A stretch of DNA of 8,563 nucleotides from an uncultured Lachnospiraceae bacterium (GTDB lineage: Bacteria > Bacillota > Clostridia > Lachnospirales > Lachnospiraceae): assembly GCA_947003375.1 (NCBI GenBank), contig CAMQOJ010000163.1:1-8563 (forward strand), written 5' to 3'. Shown here in pieces: positions 5,261 through 8,563 of this stretch. Made by a program: the position numbers and the translations under genes. Each line of letters starts with the position of its first letter. Positions within the stretch are counted from its first letter, which is position 1. The notes under the pieces were generated by a model. The model was not told where the DNA came from. It ran no database searches and saw only the letters and a program-made list of their open reading frames with translations.

Positions 5261-6655
5261 ATGGGGACATTGCTGAACTATCTGGAAAAATATGGGAAAT
5301 ACACTTTTCAGGAAATGCCCATGACGGATGTGGACAGCCTGGCGCTGTGCCAGCTTGCGTATCTGAAGTTTGACGGGATGGTGCCTGGGGCAGAGGATGG
5401 CGTGGCCGACGTACCGGGGGCGGGAGGCGGATTACATGCCGGAGCGGGGGCATCTGAAATGGGGGCATCTGGAGCGGAGGTGTCCAAAGTGGAGATATCT
5501 GGAGCGGAGGCGTTCGAAGCGGAGACATGTGGAGCAGCGGCATCCAAAGTGGAGACATCCAAAGCGGGGGCATCCGAAGCGATGGGGGCGGAAACGGAAG
5601 TCTCGAAGGGATTTCTGGAGAAGTCGTCTGAGAGGCCGGGTGTCACGCTGGAGAGCCTGAAGGAGCATCCGGATTTTGAGAAGCTCTTTGCGGACGTGCG
5701 CTATGAGAAGCCAAACCGCGCCCTCTACGAGAGGATGGTTCAGGGGAAGCGCTTCCGGAACCTGGAGTTGAATTATTATGTAAATGTAATAGAGGAGAGG
5801 TGGGAGACCCAGTTCTCGGCGGTGACTTTTACCCTGGGGGACGGGAGCCACTATGTGGCCTACCGGGGCACGGACGAGACCATCGTGGGGTGGAAGGAGG
5901 ACTTCAATATGGCGTTCCTCACGCCAGTGCCCGGTCAGGCCATAAGCGTGGAGTATCTGAACAGGGTGGCCGGGAGATTCGGCGGCCCGCTCTATGTGGG
6001 AGGCCACTCTAAGGGCGGGAACCTGGCGGTGTACAGCGCCATGAACTGCAATCCGGATATACAGGATCGTATCCTGAAGATTTACAGCATGGACGGGCCG
6101 GGCTTTCGGCCGGAGGTGCTGAGGGAATGCGATTATGGGAAGATAGCGGACAGGGTGGTGAAGATTCTGCCCAATTCCTCTCTGGTGGGGATGATATTCG
6201 AATCCGGCATGTATTTCCAGGTGGTGAAGAGCAAGACCTTCGGTCTGCTGCAGCACGACCCCTATACCTGGCTGGTGACGGGGAACCATCTGGTGCGGGC
6301 AGACCGCCTGTATGAGCGCAGACAGCAGATGGACAACAACCTGAACCAGTGGATTCTGTCCCTGAACGAACAGCAGCTGCGAACCTTCGTGGACACACTG
6401 TATCAGGTGATTACTGCTTCGCAGGCGGATAATCTGATTGATTTCACGGCGGAGTGGAAGAAGAGCATGAACGGGGTGATTGCGGCGCTGAAAGAGGTGG
6501 ATGAAGAGACGGTGGAGGCGCTGAAGGAGATTGTGGGGTCGCTGTTCGAGATTGCCAGGGAGAATCGGAAGAAGCAGGTGGCGGCAAAGGCGGAGGCGGC
6601 GCTTGAGGTGCTGGGGGCGAAAGGGAAGGACGGGAGGCCAAAGGCGGATTCATGA
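5261..6655 (+). CDS. DUF2974 (Mbeg1-like) alpha/beta-hydrolase fold protein with repeat insert
   Basis: The 464-residue protein belongs to a family that resembles class 3 lipases. Residues 1-40 match the usual family start (MGTLLNYLEKYGKYTFQEMP ... LAYLKFDG). The core, about 140-380, has YRGTD (201-205), comparable to the lipase YRGT oxyanion motif, and GHSKGG (248-253) with nucleophile S250. D278 in SMDGPGF and H332 in QHDPYTW are plausible triad partners (inference). Residues 41-125 are an Ala/Gly/Glu/Ser-rich insert containing nine five-residue repeats. The C terminus (400-464) is helical and rich in Lys, Ala and Glu. The frame is open upstream to 5174, but ATG 5261 is chosen because the family begins there and GAGAGG (5249-5254) lies six bases before it. 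No signal peptide is seen, so it is probably cytoplasmic. The natural substrate is unknown. Confidence 0.87.
   Translation: MGTLLNYLEKYGKYTFQEMPMTDVDSLALCQLAYLKFDGMVPGAEDGVADVPGAGGGLHAGAGASEMGASGAEVSKVEISGAEAFEAETCGAAASKVETSKAGASEAMGAETEVSKGFLEKSSERPGVTLESLKEHPDFEKLFADVRYEKPNRALYERMVQGKRFRNLELNYYVNVIEERWETQFSAVTFTLGDGSHYVAYRGTDETIVGWKEDFNMAFLTPVPGQAISVEYLNRVAGRFGGPLYVGGHSKGGNLAVYSAMNCNPDIQDRILKIYSMDGPGFRPEVLRECDYGKIADRVVKILPNSSLVGMIFESGMYFQVVKSKTFGLLQHDPYTWLVTGNHLVRADRLYERRQQMDNNLNQWILSLNEQQLRTFVDTLYQVITASQADNLIDFTAEWKKSMNGVIAALKEVDEETVEALKEIVGSLFEIARENRKKQVAAKAEAALEVLGAKGKDGRPKADS
5447..5581 (+). repeat. nine-unit 15-bp minisatellite inside the DUF2974 gene
   Basis: Nine contiguous 15-bp units encode GASEM, GASGA, EVSKV, EISGA, EAFEA, ETCGA, AASKV, ETSKA and GASEA (residues 63-107). 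The DNA pattern is roughly G-rGGC-ATC-(T/C)rAA-GCG, with many unit-to-unit substitutions. Because 15 is a multiple of three, expansion or contraction keeps the gene in frame. The array lies in a linker between the N-terminal helix and the hydrolase core. Confidence 0.85.
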
Positions 6656-6694
6656 GAGCGGAGGGCATGCAGCGGCGAGAACGGCAGGGCAGCC

Positions 6695-6727
6695 TTGAAA
6701 TCAAAGGCAGATAAAACAATATACCGA
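6695..6727 (+). promoter_or_regulatory. weak AT-rich promoter candidate upstream of the SNF2 helicase gene
   Basis: The 99-base gap between the hydrolase stop and the helicase start becomes AT-rich near its end. TTGAAA (6695-6700) is a fair -35 match (TTGACA), but the -10 candidates (CAATAT at 6717 with a 16-base spacer, or TATACC at 6722 with a 21-base spacer) are poor in sequence or spacing. Read-through from upstream is equally possible, since no terminator is seen in the gap. Confidence 0.2.
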
Positions 6728-6754
6728 TAGAAAAAACACGGAAGGACGATTTTT

Positions 6755-8563
6755 ATGGATAAGACAAATACCAGCGGGGAAGGGTTGCAGTTCATTTTCA
6801 CGGAGAAGGATTTCTATCCGGACGCCCCGTCCCCTCAGGAGGAGAGCGGCGGGAATGCATGGAGGATTCGGTTTGAGGCGGACAGATATTATGCCCTGTA
6901 CCAGATGGGCTTCGAGGAGAGGAGCGAGAACCCCACGGCCACGGGAAGCTTCCTCTACCTGGTCTCGGACACGTTTCTGCGGTGCCTGACCAGGCTGCCG
7001 GAGCTGGAGCTGGCCCGGGAAAAGGTGAGTGTGAAGCCCCTGGCCGAGGACGTGGAAGCGCTCCTTCGGGCGCTGCCCTTTGCCATCGGGGCGGAGCATG
7101 TGGATGGGAAATGGATTGCCGCGGTCTTCCGCAGGCTGCTGAAGATTTTCCGGGAAGAGATATCGGCGTACCAGGGCACGGTGGAGATGTATTTGACAGA
7201 AAAGAGCCAGCACCTCCATGTACCGGAGCGGATTTTCTTCCATCTGGTGGAGAACAAGGGGGAAGAATACCCCTTTGCCTTCCTGGCCACCTATGCCACC
7301 AGGGGAGCGGACGGCAAGGTGCGCCATGTACCGCTGAAATATGCCCTGACAGAGTACAAGGACGAGCGGGACAAGCTCTTAAAGCTCCTGTCCTGCCTGA
7401 ACCGCGCCGCGGAGGTGTCGGAGCTGATAGCGGGCTTCATGGAGAGCGGCGAGATGTTCCATCCCCTGCGGCTGACGGCGGAAGAGGCCTATGAGTTCCT
7501 GAAGCAGATTGAGGCCATCGAACAGGCGGGAATCCTGTGCCGGATTCCCAACTGGTGGAAAAAGAAAGCGGCAAGCGTGGCGCTGGAGGCCAGCCTGGGG
7601 GACGAGAAGCCCGCCATGCTGGGCTTCGACACTTTGGTCAGCGTTCGGCCCAGGCTGGTGGTGGACGGGGAGGAACTGACCGAGGAGGATATCCGCAGGC
7701 TTTTAGAGCAGACCGAAGGCCTGGCGCTGCTCAAGGGCAAATGGGTGGAGGTAGACCACGAGAAGCTGCGGGAGCTGCTGGCAAGGCTGGAGGAGATGCC
7801 CGGGGAAATGACTCTCTTCGATGCCATGCAGCTGGAGATGGGGCAGGGGAAGAAGCAGCTGGACGTGGGGACTGCGGTGTCCAATGGGCAATGGCTGTCG
7901 GAATTCCTGATGCACATGCGCAAGCCCGAGACCATCCGGAAAGCCCCGGTGCCCAAAACCTTCCAGGCCACCCTGCGCCCCTACCAGAAGAACGGCTATA
8001 CCTGGCTGAACTACATGGACGGACTGGGCTTCGGGGCCTGCCTGGCGGACGACATGGGCTTAGGGAAGACGGTTCAGGTGCTGGCCTATCTGGAGAGGCT
8101 GCGCACGGAGCGTCCGGAGGCCAGAGTCCTCCTGGTGCTGCCGGCATCCCTCCTGGGCAACTGGCAGCGTGAGGCACAGAAATTCGCGCCGAAGCTGGAT
8201 TTTCTGCTGCTCCACGGGCACAGCGCCGGGGTATTGGAGGAGGAGCTGGCGGAGAGCCGGGCTTTCCTGACCATCACCACATACGGCATGACAGTCCGGG
8301 TCAAAGGGCTGCAGGAAATCAACTGGGACTGCGTCATCCTGGACGAGGCCCAGGCCATCAAGAACGCTGGCACCAAGCAGACGAGAGAAATCAAGAAGCT
8401 CTCCTCCCGGATGCGCATCGTGATGACGGGCACGCCCATCGAGAACGAGCGGATGAACCTCTGGTCCCAGTACGATTTCCTGAACAAGGGGCTTTTAAGC
8501 AGCGCCAAAGAATTTCACGAATACTGCAAGAATCTGAACCAGCATCCTGAGGGCTACGTGCGG
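6755..8563 (+). CDS. SNF2-family DEAD/DEAH-box helicase, 3' truncated by the window edge
   Basis: The frame stays open for 603 codons to the last base, so the C-terminal RecA-like lobe is missing. SNF2 proteins are ATP-driven double-stranded DNA translocases that remodel protein-nucleic acid complexes. ATPase motifs seen: LRPYQKNGYTWL (407-418), Walker A DMGLGKT (433-439), motif Ia LVLPASLLGNWQ (460-471), Walker B DEAQ (530-533) and motif III MTGTPIEN (557-564). Before these, about residues 285-365 (VSVRPRLVVDGEELTEEDI ... LKGKWVEVD) match the bacterial SNF2-associated DUF3670 domain. Residues 1-285 are not assigned; the family often carries such a region, and the overall layout resembles Bacillus YwqA. 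No restriction or methylase neighbour is visible, so a defence role cannot be claimed. ATG 6755 follows AAGGA (6742-6746) at a spacing of eight. Confidence 0.92.
   Translation, partial: MDKTNTSGEGLQFIFTEKDFYPDAPSPQEESGGNAWRIRFEADRYYALYQMGFEERSENPTATGSFLYLVSDTFLRCLTRLPELELAREKVSVKPLAEDVEALLRALPFAIGAEHVDGKWIAAVFRRLLKIFREEISAYQGTVEMYLTEKSQHLHVPERIFFHLVENKGEEYPFAFLATYATRGADGKVRHVPLKYALTEYKDERDKLLKLLSCLNRAAEVSELIAGFMESGEMFHPLRLTAEEAYEFLKQIEAIEQAGILCRIPNWWKKKAASVALEASLGDEKPAMLGFDTLVSVRPRLVVDGEELTEEDIRRLLEQTEGLALLKGKWVEVDHEKLRELLARLEEMPGEMTLFDAMQLEMGQGKKQLDVGTAVSNGQWLSEFLMHMRKPETIRKAPVPKTFQATLRPYQKNGYTWLNYMDGLGFGACLADDMGLGKTVQVLAYLERLRTERPEARVLLVLPASLLGNWQREAQKFAPKLDFLLLHGHSAGVLEEELAESRAFLTITTYGMTVRVKGLQEINWDCVILDEAQAIKNAGTKQTREIKKLSSRMRIVMTGTPIENERMNLWSQYDFLNKGLLSSAKEFHEYCKNLNQHPEGYVR

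Noticed and set aside
5022..5276. An 84-codon + strand frame spanning the gap between the DUF5808 and DUF2974 genes
   Set aside because: It overlaps both neighbours, begins inside the DUF5808 gene in another frame, and its composition looks non-coding. I see nothing else in the 175-base gap beyond the ribosome binding site.
4629..5646. Minus-strand and alternative-frame open frames with striking periodic peptides (for example PPLWMSPLWM)
   Set aside because: The 15-bp minisatellite stays open and periodic in every frame because the unit length is divisible by three. The periodicity is inherited from the DUF2974 gene.
6982..8172. + strand frames within the SNF2 gene in other phases
   Set aside because: They lie inside a continuous SNF2 reading frame with intact helicase motifs, and their Gly/Ala/Arg-rich products are typical of GC-rich shadow frames.
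4114..8563. The exonuclease, DUF5808, DUF2974 and SNF2 genes as a new defence island
   Set aside because: Nuclease and SNF2 genes are suggestive, but there is no methylase, toxin, integrase, phage gene or composition shift, and each has ordinary chromosomal relatives.

Overview
The window looks like a chromosomal segment from a GC-rich member of the Clostridia, most likely a Lachnospiraceae-type gut anaerobe. The assignment rests on two things. The first is the near-universal clostridial SCIFF peptide and its radical SAM maturase. The second is the style of the other genes: a fused SecDF, a DUF2974 hydrolase and a DUF5808 protein. All six recognised genes are on the + strand, and no tRNA, rRNA, CRISPR array or transposase gene was seen.

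Region 1 (1-1741) is a ranthipeptide locus. The window opens inside scfA, whose last 28 codons carry all six cysteines of the SCIFF core. A 9-bp stem-loop separates it from scfB, the SPASM-type maturase that forms the thioether cross-links; its start is probably a GTG at 235. Between scfB and the next gene lies an 89-bp nested palindrome (1622-1710) that no gene explains and that looks like a REP- or MITE-like element.

Region 2 (1742-4113) is a fused secDF gene for the Sec translocon accessory membrane protein, closed by a strong intrinsic terminator (4022-4051). A possible promoter overlaps the terminator and could start the next unit. The scfA-scfB-secDF order suggests that ranthipeptide maturation is coordinated with protein export.

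Region 3 (4114-8563) holds four co-directional genes: a DEDDh 3'-5' exonuclease fused to a topoisomerase-type zinc finger; a 62-residue single-pass membrane protein (DUF5808-like); a DUF2974 alpha/beta hydrolase interrupted by a nine-unit 15-bp minisatellite; and the first 603 codons of a SNF2-family helicase that runs off the right edge. These may be partly co-transcribed, but the sequence does not show that they form one functional system.

I found no clearly new multi-gene system. The items most worth checking are the 1622-1710 palindrome, the minisatellite in the hydrolase, the scfA/scfB intergenic hairpin, and the linkage of SCIFF to Sec.
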